From JAENVT01 sp963720775 (lineage in GTDB: Bacteria; Actinomycetota; Acidimicrobiia; Acidimicrobiales; Ilumatobacteraceae): a DNA stretch of 64,000 nucleotides. The first letter of the stretch is position 1; every line of letters begins with the position of its first letter. The translations under genes were made by a program, and so were the position numbers. The stretch is taken from positions 124,001 to 188,000 of the forward strand of contig CAVRGR010000002.1 in assembly GCA_963720775.1 (NCBI GenBank). Direction: 5' to 3'. The notes beneath the pieces were generated by a model. It made no database searches. It had not been told where the DNA came from and was given only the letters and a program-made list of their open reading frames with translations. Positions 17,331-26,061 of this stretch are shown in pieces.

Positions 17331-17771
17331 ATGGATGTGACAGCGTCGCTCGAGGCACGGTGCTCGGCCTCGCTGCTGTTCGAATTCGTCGACGACCTGT
17401 CGACCTATCCGCAGTGGAACGGTCTCGTTCACAGTGCGGTCAGCGAGCCGGGAAACGATCAAGCTTGGGACGTTCAGCTGCGGGCCCGGCTCGGGCCCCT
17501 GGCGCGCAGCAAGCGATTGCGCATGGTTCGTAGCCTGCGCGACCCCGAAACGTTCACGGTGAGATTCGAACGAGACCAGGCCGACGGTCGGAGCCACGCT
17601 CCGTGGGTTCTCGGTGCGGCGATCGTCGAGCACGACGGGCTGAGCACGTTGACGATGCACTTGCACTACGGCGGCTCGCTGTGGACGGGTGGCGTGCTCG
17701 AACGCGTGCTGGCCGATCAGATCATCTCTGGTCGCGAGCGACTGCTGGAGTTGGTGGCGACCAGGCGTTGA
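17331..17771 (+). CDS. SRPBCC / polyketide cyclase-like protein
   Basis: A 146-residue START-like ligand-binding fold: VTASLEARCSASLLFEFVDDLSTYPQWNGL is the typical beta1-alpha1-alpha2 of polyketide cyclase/dehydrase proteins, and the long C-terminal helix is ADQIISGRERLLELV. ATG 17331 follows an alternative GTG by three bases. Its last 50 bases overlap the 3' end of the convergent ABC ATPase. The ligand is unknown. Confidence 0.75.
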   Translation: MDVTASLEARCSASLLFEFVDDLSTYPQWNGLVHSAVSEPGNDQAWDVQLRARLGPLARSKRLRMVRSLRDPETFTVRFERDQADGRSHAPWVLGAAIVEHDGLSTLTMHLHYGGSLWTGGVLERVLADQIISGRERLLELVATRR

Positions 17772-18537
17772 AGCGGCCGTCGTCACGGCGCTCGAGCGTG
17801 AGCTCGATCCCGAAGCACTTGCTGAGGTTGGCAGAAGTCAGCGCTCGACCGATCGGACCTGATGCCACGACGTTGCCATCGTGCAGCATCAGCACATGGG
17901 TCATTCCGGGCGGAACTTCGTCGAGGTGATGAGTGACCAGGATCAGCGGCGGTGCGCTGGGATCCGTGGTGAGCTCGGCCAGTGCTTGCACGAGTTGTTC
18001 ACGGCCACCGAGGTCGAGCCGGGCGCTGGGCTCGTCGAGCAGGAGCAGCGCCGGTTCGTTCATCAGGGTTCGGGCCAGCAACACGCGCTGTTGCTCGCCC
18101 GACGACGTGGTCGCCATCGGCCGCCCGGCGAGTGAGGCCACCCCCATTCGTTCGAGGCATTCGCCCGCCCGAGCCTCATCGGCCTCGGTGTAGCGGTGCC
18201 ACCATGGCTCGAGCGCGGCGAACTTCGCCGTCATGACGATGTCGAGGCAGCGCAACTCGGGACGCAACTGCGCAGCGAGCGACGGTGACATGTACCCGAT
18301 GCGCCTCCGCAACACCCGCACGTCGGTGCGGCCGAGGCGCTCGCCCAGCACTCGTACCTCACCGGTGGTCGGATGGTCGTACATGGCGGCGATGCGCAGC
18401 AGGGTGGTCTTGCCCGAGCCGTTGGCGCCCAGCATCAACCAACGCTCGCCGGCGTTCACCTTCCAGGTCAGCGGGGCCAGGATCGTGCGGTCGCCACGGA
18501 CGTAGCTGACGTCGACCAGCCGCAGAATTTCTGACAT
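17722..18537 (-). CDS. ABC transporter ATPase (ModF/PhnK-like)
   Basis: A 271-residue stand-alone ATP-binding subunit. It has Walker A GANGSGKTT, a signature variant TSSGEQQRVLLARTL, Walker B LLLLDEPSARLD and an H-loop in LVTHHLDEVPPGMTHVLML. The THHLDEVP pattern is typical of the ModF-like single-domain ATPases. ATG 18537 is chosen; an upstream in-frame start at 18633 adds a basic, unconserved extension. No permease is adjacent, so the transport partner, if any, is elsewhere. Divergent from the M23 peptidase by 77 bases. Confidence 0.8.
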   Translation of the reverse strand: MSEILRLVDVSYVRGDRTILAPLTWKVNAGERWLMLGANGSGKTTLLRIAAMYDHPTTGEVRVLGERLGRTDVRVLRRRIGYMSPSLAAQLRPELRCLDIVMTAKFAALEPWWHRYTEADEARAGECLERMGVASLAGRPMATTSSGEQQRVLLARTLMNEPALLLLDEPSARLDLGGREQLVQALAELTTDPSAPPLILVTHHLDEVPPGMTHVLMLHDGNVVASGPIGRALTSANLSKCFGIELTLERRDDGRFNAWSPPTPAVARDQR

Positions 18538-18614
18538 GGAGAGGCGACGATAGCGCGAAGAGTGGCGACGATGCCGGTAGTAACGGCGAATCCACTGGTA
18601 CATTGCCTGCTGGG

Positions 18615-19853
18615 ATGCGTCGGGTAATCTCAATTCTCCTGGCGGTGTGTTTCGTCGCGCCGCTCTTGTCGACCTCGGTCGGGCGCGCCGACGACACGGA
18701 GGCGCAGAAGGCTGCGAAGGAGATCGCCGATGCGCGTGAGCGGGCCAACGCCGCTGCCGACGCCTACTTCGCGTCGGAATCGCGCATCGATGTGCTCACC
18801 TTGGAGGAGAACCAACTGCAGTCCGAGATCACCTCGTTGGAAGGCGACGTGAAGGCTCTGCAATTGTCCGTCGAGAACGTCGCCATTGGTCGCTACACGC
18901 GCTCGGGCAGCACGGGCGTGCCGCTGCTGACGGGCTTCAAATCACCGGAAGACCAGGTCAAGATCGACGCCCTTCTCGAGGTGATCTACGACTCGTCGGC
19001 CAACGACTTCGATCGGTTCGATGCCCTCAACGCCGACTTGGCAGACAAGCGCCAGAAGCTCGCCGACAAGAAAGCTCAGGCCGAGAAAGAACGAGCCAAC
19101 CTCGCCGTGTTGAAGGACCAGGCGTCGGCAGAGGTCCAGCGGTTGAAGGATGTGGAGAAGGATCGCCTGCAGCAAGAAGGCGTGCAAGCCGCCCTGGTCG
19201 CGGAGTTTGCACGGCGCCAGCGCGACAAGGACCGAAAGAAGCTGCTCGACGCCCCCACGCCGGCAGTCGCCGCGCCGACCGATGCAACGGCAGGCCCCAG
19301 TGACGACGCTGTTGACAACGGGGGCGACTCAGGTGACGGGGCTTCGGGTGGTGCCGCGACCCGTCCCCAACTGCCCGACGCCGGTGGTGGGCAAACAGGT
19401 GGAGGTGGCAACGGCAGCTTCTTCGGTGGCGGTGCAAACGACTACGGAGGTCCGGATTGGGTGTGTCCGACCGGCGCTGCGGTGGCCCCGTTCGCCGATA
19501 CGTGGGGTGCACCGCGAAGTGGCGGCCGGCGGCATCAGGGCGTCGACCTGATCGGCACGCGGGGCATACCGGTGTTGGCCGTCGTCGACGGCGTGGCCGA
19601 ACCGCACACGAACGTGCTCGGCGGTACGACGATCTGGTTGACGGGAGCCGACGGCAACGGCTACTACTACGCCCACCTCGACGGGTACCTACAGCTCGGC
19701 GCGGTGAAGGCCGGCACACCGATCGGCATTCTCGGTCAGACCGGCAACGCTCAGTTCAGCATTCCTCACCTGCATTTCGAGGTCCACCCCGGGGAGGGTC
19801 CTGCCGTCAATCCATATCCCACGGTCGCGGCCCATTGCCCATCGATCGGCTGA
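18615..19853 (+). CDS. Secreted M23 peptidase with N-terminal coiled coil
   Basis: A 412-residue exported protein with a signal peptide (MRRVISILLAVCFVAPLLS). A long coiled coil (~residues 25-210, rich in Ala, Glu and Lys heptads) and a Gly/Ser-rich linker precede an M23/LytM domain (~290-405). Zinc ligands are present: HQGVD (H-x3-D), then HLHFE (H-x-H). The architecture matches EnvC-like and actinobacterial cell-wall endopeptidases or their activators; because the ligands are intact, real endopeptidase activity on peptidoglycan cross-links is likely. ATG 18615 is preferred to TTG 18603. Its last bases overlap the proposed TTG start of the APH-fold gene. Confidence 0.85.
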   Translation: MRRVISILLAVCFVAPLLSTSVGRADDTEAQKAAKEIADARERANAAADAYFASESRIDVLTLEENQLQSEITSLEGDVKALQLSVENVAIGRYTRSGSTGVPLLTGFKSPEDQVKIDALLEVIYDSSANDFDRFDALNADLADKRQKLADKKAQAEKERANLAVLKDQASAEVQRLKDVEKDRLQQEGVQAALVAEFARRQRDKDRKKLLDAPTPAVAAPTDATAGPSDDAVDNGGDSGDGASGGAATRPQLPDAGGGQTGGGGNGSFFGGGANDYGGPDWVCPTGAAVAPFADTWGAPRSGGRRHQGVDLIGTRGIPVLAVVDGVAEPHTNVLGGTTIWLTGADGNGYYYAHLDGYLQLGAVKAGTPIGILGQTGNAQFSIPHLHFEVHPGEGPAVNPYPTVAAHCPSIG

Positions 19854-20792
19854 TCTCCGATGACCTCGTCGACCGGTTGGCGGCGGTTCTCGGCGCTGCC
19901 GAGGTAACTGGGCCGGCCAGGCTCTCCGGCGGCGCATCGCGCGACACCTGGCGATTCGAGGCCGATGGACAACCTCTGATCCTGCAACTGCGCCGACCGG
20001 GCGATGGGCGCGACGTCTCGGTCGAAGTTGCAGCAGTTCGCGCCGCGGCAACCGCAGGCGTCCCCTCTGTGGAGATCGTGGCCGCGTCGGTCGACGCCGC
20101 GGATCTCGGCGCGCCGTACACGATCGTACGCAGGGTCGCCGGCGAGACCACACCGCGCAAGATCCTGCGTGACGAGCAGTATCGACACGCCGCGCCAGGT
20201 GCTACCCGTGCAGCTGGCCGAGGCGTTGGTCAAGATCCACGCGTTGGACCCGGCAACGGTTCCAGGCCTCGTCGCCACCGATCAGGTCGAGCACTACGCT
20301 GCCGCTCTCGACGAGCTCGGTCAACCTCATCCAACCTTCGAACTCGTGCTTCGTTGGCTCGATGCCCATCGACCGCCGAGCACGGGACAGAGGGTGGTTC
20401 ACGGCGACTTCCGGTTGGGCAACTTCATCGTTGGCGACGACGGACTTCGAGCGGTGCTCGATTGGGAGCTCGCCCACATCGGAGACCCGATGGAGGATCT
20501 TGGCTGGATGAGCGTGAAATCGTGGCGTTTCGGCTCGCCGAAGCCGGTGGCGGGAGTGGCCGAGTACGAGCCCTTCTTCGAGGCCTACCAGGCTGCCGGT
20601 GGCCGAGCGGTCGACCCCGCCGCCGTACGCTGGTGGGAGGTTCTCGGCACGATGAAGTGGGGCATCATCTGCATCGCTCAAGCCAACGCACATCTCAGTG
20701 GTGGCACCCGAAGTCACGAGCTGGCCGCCATCGGTCGCCGTGTGTGCGAGAACGAGCACGACCTGTTCCTCGCGTTGGATGGCCGATGGTGA
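19835..20792 (+). pseudogene. APH-fold phosphotransferase, one frameshift
   Basis: An aminoglycoside-phosphotransferase-like kinase of the ACAD10-type branch. The N-terminal lobe (LSGGASRDTWRFEADGQPLILQLRRPG) is read from TTG 19835. The C-terminal lobe with RVVHGDFRLGNFIV (catalytic HxDxxxxN) and VLDWELAHIGDP (DxE) is in another frame. The switch is at 20189-20196: skipping one base (the G at 20192) turns RDEQYRHA into a continuous RHARQVLPVQLAEALVKIH. No other damage is visible, so a single-base assembly error is quite possible. The downstream DUF6285 gene overlaps its stop, a pairing common in actinobacteria. Confidence 0.75.
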
Positions 20793-21133
20793 AACCTCAC
20801 GACGTCCCCAGCGCCGCGCAACTCGTCGAGTCGGTACGCGAGTGGCTGCAGAACGACGTGCTAGCCACCGCCGACGGGCGACTGTCGTACGACGCCCGGG
20901 TGGCGATCAACGTGTTGGCGATGGTCGAACGCGAGTTGGAGCTGGGCAGCGCGCAGCATGCGGCCCACGACGGACGACTGCGAACCCTTGGTGTCGCCGA
21001 TGATCTTGCCCTGGCCGCCGCCATCCGCTCGGGTGATCTCGACGATCGCCTCGACGAGGTGAGAGCGCTCGTGTGGGAGTCCGTTCGCGACAAGTTGGCG
21101 GTCGCCAACCCCAAGTACCTGACGTCACCGTGA
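20786..21133 (+). CDS. DUF6285 family protein
   Basis: A 115-residue protein from ATG 20786, overlapping the stop of the APH-fold gene. It has the family pattern PSAAQLVESVREWLQNDV, then RLSYDARVAINVLAMVERELELG and a C-terminal VRDKLAVANPKYL. DUF6285 proteins are generally encoded next to ACAD10-type APH proteins and acyl-CoA dehydrogenases, which suggests a role in acyl-CoA metabolism. Biochemical function is unknown. It ends overlapping rlmN (convergent) by 9 bases. Confidence 0.75.
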   Translation: MVKPHDVPSAAQLVESVREWLQNDVLATADGRLSYDARVAINVLAMVERELELGSAQHAAHDGRLRTLGVADDLALAAAIRSGDLDDRLDEVRALVWESVRDKLAVANPKYLTSP

Positions 21134-22165
21134 CGGACCGAGAGTGACCGGCTGGCCGGCGGCGAGCTGACCGCAGGCGGCATCGATGTCGGTGCCGCGG
21201 TTGTGGCGAACGGTGGCGTTGACCCCCAGCGTCTCCAAGGTGTCGCGGAAGTCGTGGACGCGCTTCAACGACGAGCCCACCGTGGGATAGCCCGGCGTCG
21301 GATTCAGCGGGATCAAGTTGACGTGCGCCGGAAGCCGGAACCGGCGGCACAGCTTGGCCAGCTCTGAAGCGTCGGTGGTTCGGTCGTTGACGCCGTCGAT
21401 CATCGCCCATTCGAAGCTCAATCGCCGGCCCTTCACGGCCAGGTAGTCGGCGCAGGCGGCCATCAGGTCGTCGATGGGGTAGCGCTTGTTGATCGGGACG
21501 AGCTCGTCGCGTAGCCGATCGTTGGCGGCGTGCAGCGAGACCGCGAGGTTGACGGGCAGCGGTCGCTCGGTCAGCCGGCGAATGCCCGGCACCAGTCCGA
21601 CGGTCGAGATGGTGAGCTTGCGCGCGGACAGACCGATGTCGCCGTGCATGCGCTCGATGGATGCCCACACGGCGGTCTCGTTGGCCAGCGGTTCTCCCAT
21701 CCCCATGAACACGACGTTGCCGAGACGTCGATCCATCGTTCGTGCCTCGCGCGCAGCTGCCACAACCTGCTCGACGATCTCGCCGACGGTCAGATGCCGG
21801 CCAAAGCCGGCCTGGCCGGTGGCGCAAAAGCCGCAACCCATCGCGCATCCGACCTGGCTGCTGACGCACACCGTCACACGGTCCGGATACAACATCAGCA
21901 CGGTTTCGATGCGTCTACCGTCGTGCAACTCCCAGAGGTACTTCACGGTGTCGCCGCCGTCGCTCACCCGCCGCACCACGACTCGCAGCGCGGGCGTGAG
22001 TCGATCCTGGAGCGTGGCTCGCAACGCTTTGGGGAGGCTGGTCATCTCGGCGGGCGTGGAGAACTGCTGGTACAGGCCCTGCCAGATCTGATCGAGCCGA
22101 TAGCGCGGTTCGCCGGCCAGTAGCACCGCCAGATCCGCACGGCTCGGCTCGTACAACGACGCCAT
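21125..22165 (-). CDS. rlmN: 23S rRNA (adenine2503-C2)-methyltransferase, radical SAM
   Basis: A 346-residue radical SAM methylase that modifies A2503 of 23S rRNA (and A37 of some tRNAs). The [4Fe-4S] motif is CAMGCGFC, preceded by VCVSSQVG. VFMGMGEPLAN, the SAM-binding GLVPGIRRL region, LNPTPGYP and the C-terminal VRHNRGTDIDAACGQLA, which contains the catalytic cysteine that receives the methyl, are all present. ATG 22165 gives the normal length. It begins 7 bases after the pepF stop, so it is probably the last gene of an mshD-pepF-rlmN operon. Confidence 0.95.
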   Translation of the reverse strand: MASLYEPSRADLAVLLAGEPRYRLDQIWQGLYQQFSTPAEMTSLPKALRATLQDRLTPALRVVVRRVSDGGDTVKYLWELHDGRRIETVLMLYPDRVTVCVSSQVGCAMGCGFCATGQAGFGRHLTVGEIVEQVVAAAREARTMDRRLGNVVFMGMGEPLANETAVWASIERMHGDIGLSARKLTISTVGLVPGIRRLTERPLPVNLAVSLHAANDRLRDELVPINKRYPIDDLMAACADYLAVKGRRLSFEWAMIDGVNDRTTDASELAKLCRRFRLPAHVNLIPLNPTPGYPTVGSSLKRVHDFRDTLETLGVNATVRHNRGTDIDAACGQLAAGQPVTLGPSR

Positions 22166-22172
22166 CGGACTT

Positions 22173-23981
22173 CTAGCCCTCGACCTTGGCCAGCGTGGTG
22201 TACTGCTCGATGTGGCCGCGCAGCACGTCGAGACTCGCCGTCCAGAACGGCTCCTCCGACACGTCGAACCCGAACACCGCACCGAGCTCCTCGGCGGTGT
22301 TCATTCCTGCCCGCGACAGAACATCGTCGTATGACAGTTGGAAGCGCTGCGGATCTTCCCGGTACTTGGCGAACAGACCCAGGCCGAACAGGAACCCGTA
22401 CGTGTACGGCCAGTTGTAGAAGTGCGCGCCGTAGTAGTGCGGCTTGACTGCCCACATGTAGGGATGGGCGATCGACTGATCGAGTCCGTCGCCGTAGGCG
22501 TCCGCCTGTGCCGACAGCATCATGTCGTTCAGCTCCGACACGCCGAGCGTGCGGCGTTGGCGGCGGGCGAAGACCTCGGTTTCGAACAGGAACCTGCTGC
22601 GGATGTCGATGATCACCTGGACCGCGCCGAGGAGGTTGACGTCGAGCAGTGCCAGCCGGTCGCGGCCCTGAAGATGTTGCAAGCCTTCTTCGACCACCAA
22701 CGTCTCACAGAAGATGCTTGCTGTCTCCGCCAGGGCCATCGGCAGGCGTCGTTGCAACGTGGTGCGATGGGCGAGCTGGGTGTTGTGGTAGGCATGGCCG
22801 AGCTCGTGGGCGGTGGTCTGTGCCGAGTCGACGCTGCTGCTCCAGTTGAGGAACACCAGTGATCGGTCGTCGACGAAGGGCATGCAGAACGCCCCGCCGC
22901 GCTTCCCGGCGCGCGGCCCCGCATCGATCCACTCCTCGTCGATCGCCCGGTCGACGAGGCTGCCGAGGCGGGGGCTGTACGAGGTGAAAGCGCCGCGCAC
23001 GATGCCCAGGCCGTCGTTCCAAGAGATGGCACCGGCAGCGAACGGCAGGGGAGCGGTGAGGTCGTACCACGGCAGCCCTCCTGGATGTCCGAGAAGCGCC
23101 GCCTTGGTTCGCATCCACTGTCGGAGATCCGGAAGCGCTGCATCCAGCGCGGCTTGCATCGCGTCGAACGTGGCCCGGCTGACGTTGTTGGCGAACAAGG
23201 ATGCGTCGATCGGGCGTTCCCATCCGCGTCGGCGGTTGACGGTGTTGGCTTCACCCTTCACGGCGTTCATCGCCGCAGCACAAGGGACCGCGACCGTTGG
23301 CCAGGCGCTCATCTCGGCTTCGTATGCCGCCCGTCGAACTCGTTGGTCGGGATTGGTCGCCAGACCGCGGATGGCCGCCATCGGTAAACGTTCGACTCCG
23401 TCGGGGAGCTCGACATCCTCGGTCAATTGCGACGTGACGTCGGAATGCAGCCGTTGCCACGCCGTGGATCCCGTGTTGCTCAGCTCGGCATACAAACCTT
23501 CCTCCGACTCGCTCATCTGGTGTGCTGCTCTGGCAGCGAGGAACGTGAGAGGCCCGCGGTGCTCGGCAACCTCGCCGCTGACCCCGGCGAGTGCCTCGAC
23601 GCCCAGTGAGCTCACCCAGTCGGCGAGGCGGGCGAGCAGCGGATGTCGCTGGGAGTCGGTGACATCCAACTCGCTGGCCAAGCCCTGTGCTATCTCGTCG
23701 AAGCTGTTGGTGGAGACGGTCGCATAGACGTACGCACCCATCAGGTCGCTGCGCAAGCCGGTTTCGTTGACGGCGCGAATCACTTCGTCGGCGGCACGAC
23801 CGTCGTCGTCGGTCACCACTCGCGGCTCGCACCTGCGCACGTCGTAGTGGTCGAACAGGGCGGCGAGGCGAGTGGCGTCGGCTCCGACGTGTTCCATGGC
23901 GTCGACGAACGATCGCGACTCGAATGATTCGTGCAGATCAGTCACGCTCCAACGCGGGAGTGCCTCGGTGTCGTCGCTCAT
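22173..23981 (-). CDS. pepF: M3 family oligoendopeptidase (PepF-like)
   Basis: A 602-residue cytoplasmic zinc peptidase. The HELGHAYH motif supplies HExxH, and ALAETASIFCETL supplies the third ligand Glu, as in the oligoendopeptidase F branch of M3. ATG 23981 with a GGAG upstream matches family length. Substrates are probably short peptides. It lies 11 bases after mshD and 7 bases before rlmN, all on the minus strand. Confidence 0.9.
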   Translation of the reverse strand: MSDDTEALPRWSVTDLHESFESRSFVDAMEHVGADATRLAALFDHYDVRRCEPRVVTDDDGRAADEVIRAVNETGLRSDLMGAYVYATVSTNSFDEIAQGLASELDVTDSQRHPLLARLADWVSSLGVEALAGVSGEVAEHRGPLTFLAARAAHQMSESEEGLYAELSNTGSTAWQRLHSDVTSQLTEDVELPDGVERLPMAAIRGLATNPDQRVRRAAYEAEMSAWPTVAVPCAAAMNAVKGEANTVNRRRGWERPIDASLFANNVSRATFDAMQAALDAALPDLRQWMRTKAALLGHPGGLPWYDLTAPLPFAAGAISWNDGLGIVRGAFTSYSPRLGSLVDRAIDEEWIDAGPRAGKRGGAFCMPFVDDRSLVFLNWSSSVDSAQTTAHELGHAYHNTQLAHRTTLQRRLPMALAETASIFCETLVVEEGLQHLQGRDRLALLDVNLLGAVQVIIDIRSRFLFETEVFARRQRRTLGVSELNDMMLSAQADAYGDGLDQSIAHPYMWAVKPHYYGAHFYNWPYTYGFLFGLGLFAKYREDPQRFQLSYDDVLSRAGMNTAEELGAVFGFDVSEEPFWTASLDVLRGHIEQYTTLAKVEG

Positions 23982-23992
23982 GTGTGCTCCGT

Positions 23993-24901
23993 TCAAAGCC
24001 TTGCGGGGATCTCGCCGACGTACGCATGGTCGGCGTGATGGGGGGAGAACCCGAGTCGCTCGTAGAGCGACAACGCGGCCTTGTTGGCCCCGTCGACGTG
24101 CAGCATGCCGACGGTCAAGCCCTGCGATGCCAGGTGGTCGAGGCCGGCAAGGGTCATCGCTCGACCCAGTCCGAGTCCCTGGAACGCTGGATCCACGGCG
24201 ATCACGTAGATCTCGCCCAGGGGCGGCGTGACGCCGTCGTGCACCTTCGTCCAGCAAAACGCCGCCAGTCTCCCGTCGCGCTCGTGCAGGCGAAAACCCT
24301 GCGGGTCGAACCACGGCTCCACTTCGCGCTGTCGCAACGTGTCGATCGTCCATCCACCTTGTTCCGGATGGTCGTGGAACGCGGCGTTGTTGACGCGTAG
24401 CCATTCGGTTTCGTCGCGCCCCACGACGAAGGCGCGAGTCTCGACGTCGGTCGTTTCGTCCATCGGCAGGGCTCGACGCAGTTGCAGCAGCCGGCGACCG
24501 AGCGTCAGGCCGACATCGCCTGCTATCGAATCGGCCGTGTCGTCGGGCCGGTGCACCCACCAGTACACGGTGCCCCCTCCGACGGCCGCGATCTCATCGA
24601 AGGCGGCGTGCAACAAGAGTGGGGCGAGGACTGTTGTCTCGCTTCGGAGGTCGGGCGACACGACCAACTCGATCCCGGTCGACTGATTGCCTTCGGCGAG
24701 CTGTGCGTAGGCGACCATTCGATCGAGCTCGTCGAAGGCCAACACTGCTGCGAACGGCACCTGGTCGCGGTTGACGAGCTGGAGCCACAGTTGATCCGAC
24801 AGGGATCGGAAGCCGTCGTGCTCGGCTGCATCGTCGATCAAGCCGGCGACTGCGTAGAACTCCTTGTCGTCGAGGTATCGCCTGGTCTCGATGCGCCACA
24901 T
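23993..24901 (-). CDS. mshD: Mycothiol synthase
   Basis: A 302-residue double-GNAT protein that acetylates Cys-GlcN-Ins in the last step of mycothiol synthesis. The C-terminal acetyltransferase domain is highly characteristic: VNNAAFHDHPEQGGWT, FRLHERDGRLAAFCWTKVH, PPLGEIYVIAVDPAFQGLGLG (acetyl-CoA loop), and DGANKAALSLYERLGF. The N-terminal GNAT domain is degenerate as usual. Mycothiol is restricted to Actinobacteria, which makes this one of the best taxonomic markers in the window. Confidence 0.93.
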   Translation of the reverse strand: MWRIETRRYLDDKEFYAVAGLIDDAAEHDGFRSLSDQLWLQLVNRDQVPFAAVLAFDELDRMVAYAQLAEGNQSTGIELVVSPDLRSETTVLAPLLLHAAFDEIAAVGGGTVYWWVHRPDDTADSIAGDVGLTLGRRLLQLRRALPMDETTDVETRAFVVGRDETEWLRVNNAAFHDHPEQGGWTIDTLRQREVEPWFDPQGFRLHERDGRLAAFCWTKVHDGVTPPLGEIYVIAVDPAFQGLGLGRAMTLAGLDHLASQGLTVGMLHVDGANKAALSLYERLGFSPHHADHAYVGEIPARL

Positions 24902-24950
24902 GATCCTTCAGGCTAACGCCACCTCTTGCACCCTTGAATAGTGTCGGCAC

Positions 24951-25613
24951 ATGGCCAAGCCGCGCACGCCTAAGGGTCGAACACGCGAGGTCGCCCGCCG
25001 GCTGGCAGAGGAGTACCCGGAGGCGATATGCGAGCTCGATCACACCAACGCGTTCGAGTTGCTGGTCGCGACGATCCTGTCGGCGCAGACCACTGATGCC
25101 CGGGTCAACATGGTCACGCCTGCGCTGTTCCGTCGGTATCCGAACGCGACTCGGCTCGCCGCGGCAAACCCCACCGAGGTCGAGGAACTGATTCGCTCGA
25201 CGGGGTTCTACCAGAACAAGACGCGCAACCTGATCGGTATGGCCAACGCACTGCTCGAGCGGTTCGAAGGTGAGGTACCGACCTCGCTCGACGATCTGGT
25301 CACTCTTGCCGGCGTGGGTCGCAAGACCGGCAACGTCGTGCGCAGCGTGGCGTTCGGTCTTCCCGGTCTGCCGGTCGACACGCATGTCGGCCGGTTGTCG
25401 AAACGGTTGGGTCTCACCGTCGAGGACGACCCCGTGAAGGTCGAGCACGAACTCAACGCGTTCCTCCCACCGGCCGAGTGGGGCGACTTCAGCTTGCGCA
25501 CCATTCTTCACGGGCGACGGGTGTGTGATGCGAAGAACCCGCGGTGCGGTGAATGCGTGCTCGAGGACATCTGTCCGGCGTCGCGACTACCGCGCGCACG
25601 GTCACGAAAATAG
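24951..25613 (+). CDS. nth: Endonuclease III
   Basis: A 220-residue bifunctional DNA glycosylase/AP lyase for oxidised pyrimidines. The helix-hairpin-helix LAGVGRKTGNVV holds the catalytic Lys, VDTHVGRLSKRLGL the catalytic Asp. The C-terminal iron-sulfur cluster ligands are spaced C-x6-C-x2-C-x5-C (CDAKNPRCGECVLEDIC). Length is standard. It is divergent from mshD (49 bases apart) and followed by the small-RNA candidate on the same strand. Confidence 0.95.
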   Translation: MAKPRTPKGRTREVARRLAEEYPEAICELDHTNAFELLVATILSAQTTDARVNMVTPALFRRYPNATRLAAANPTEVEELIRSTGFYQNKTRNLIGMANALLERFEGEVPTSLDDLVTLAGVGRKTGNVVRSVAFGLPGLPVDTHVGRLSKRLGLTVEDDPVKVEHELNAFLPPAEWGDFSLRTILHGRRVCDAKNPRCGECVLEDICPASRLPRARSRK

Positions 25614-25619
25614 CTTGAA

Positions 25620-25656
25620 AATACCACGGAGCGTGACCCTTGCGCGCTGTGGTATT
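25620..25656. promoter_or_regulatory. 8-bp perfect inverted repeat over a -35 region
   Basis: AATACCAC (25620-25627) and GTGGTATT (25649-25656) are exact inverted arms separated by 21 bases. They bracket the proposed -35 box of the small-RNA promoter, as a dimeric regulator's operator would. It could instead be part of an nth transcript terminator, but there is no T-run after it. Confidence 0.45.
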
Positions 25657-25667
25657 CGGTGTATAGT
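25640..25667 (+). promoter_or_regulatory. Sigma-70-type promoter candidate
   Basis: TTGCGC (25640-25645) and TATAGT (25662-25667) are separated by 16 bases. The AT-rich -10 stands out in an otherwise GC-rich region. A start near 25673-25675 would lead directly into three hairpins and no ORF. Confidence 0.5.
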
Positions 25668-25673
25668 GACCTT

Positions 25674-25775
25674 CACCAACCAGGTTCCCGCCACCTGGTT
25701 TGCGGGCGATGCCGGGATCCGCCGCCCGGCATTGCAGAGTGACGGCCCCGTTCATCGGGGCCGTCGCCGATTTTG
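25674..25775 (+). ncRNA. Structured small RNA candidate, three hairpins
   Basis: About 100 bases with no ORF fold into three consecutive stems. Stem 1 is 8 bp, AACCAGGT/ACCTGGTT (25678-25685 with 25693-25700, 7-base loop). Stem 2 is 11 bp with one G-U, GCGATGCCGGG/CCCGGCATTGC (25706-25716 with 25725-25735, 8-base loop). Stem 3 is 10 bp, GACGGCCCCG/CGGGGCCGTC (25741-25750 with 25756-25765, loop TTCAT), followed by TTTT. A -10-like TATAGT lies just upstream. I do not recognise an Rfam family. Transcription is inferred, not seen. Confidence 0.55.
25741..25774 (+). terminator. Rho-independent terminator candidate
   Basis: A perfect 10-bp stem with a 5-base loop, then GCCGA and TTTT (25771-25774). 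The T-run is short and set back five bases, so termination may be partial. It faces the plus strand and would end the small RNA, or nth read-through. Confidence 0.55.
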
Positions 25776-25792
25776 CCCAATGTTTTAGGCTC

Positions 25793-25987
25793 TTAGCCGA
25801 TCACCTTGAGGGCTCGGCGAAGCAGTCGCTCGGCGTTGCGCAACGCTTGTTCCGCTTCGCGAACCGCGGCCTGGACGTCTTCGCGACTCGGCGGAACGTG
25901 GAGCGGGCCGGCCTCGGCGAGCTGCTGCCGATATCGCTCTACGTGTTCGGCAATAACCGTCAAGGTCGCGGCCAACGAGTCGTTCAT
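25793..25987 (-). CDS. Small conserved-looking helical protein
   Basis: A 64-residue frame from ATG 25987 with GAAGGG immediately upstream. The product is helical and charged (DVQAAVREAEQALRNAERLLRRAL), with a heptad pattern but no signal peptide or membrane span. I do not recognise a family. It is convergent with the small-RNA candidate and divergent from hisC. It could be a spurious frame, though its composition is protein-like. Confidence 0.45.
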   Translation of the reverse strand: MNDSLAATLTVIAEHVERYRQQLAEAGPLHVPPSREDVQAAVREAEQALRNAERLLRRALKVIG

Positions 25988-26061
25988 CCCTTCAGTCTGG
26001 CGTGCGCTGCGACGAAATCGAGATTCCCTGCTCGGGCGCTCTGTCGATATCGTGGCCGACT

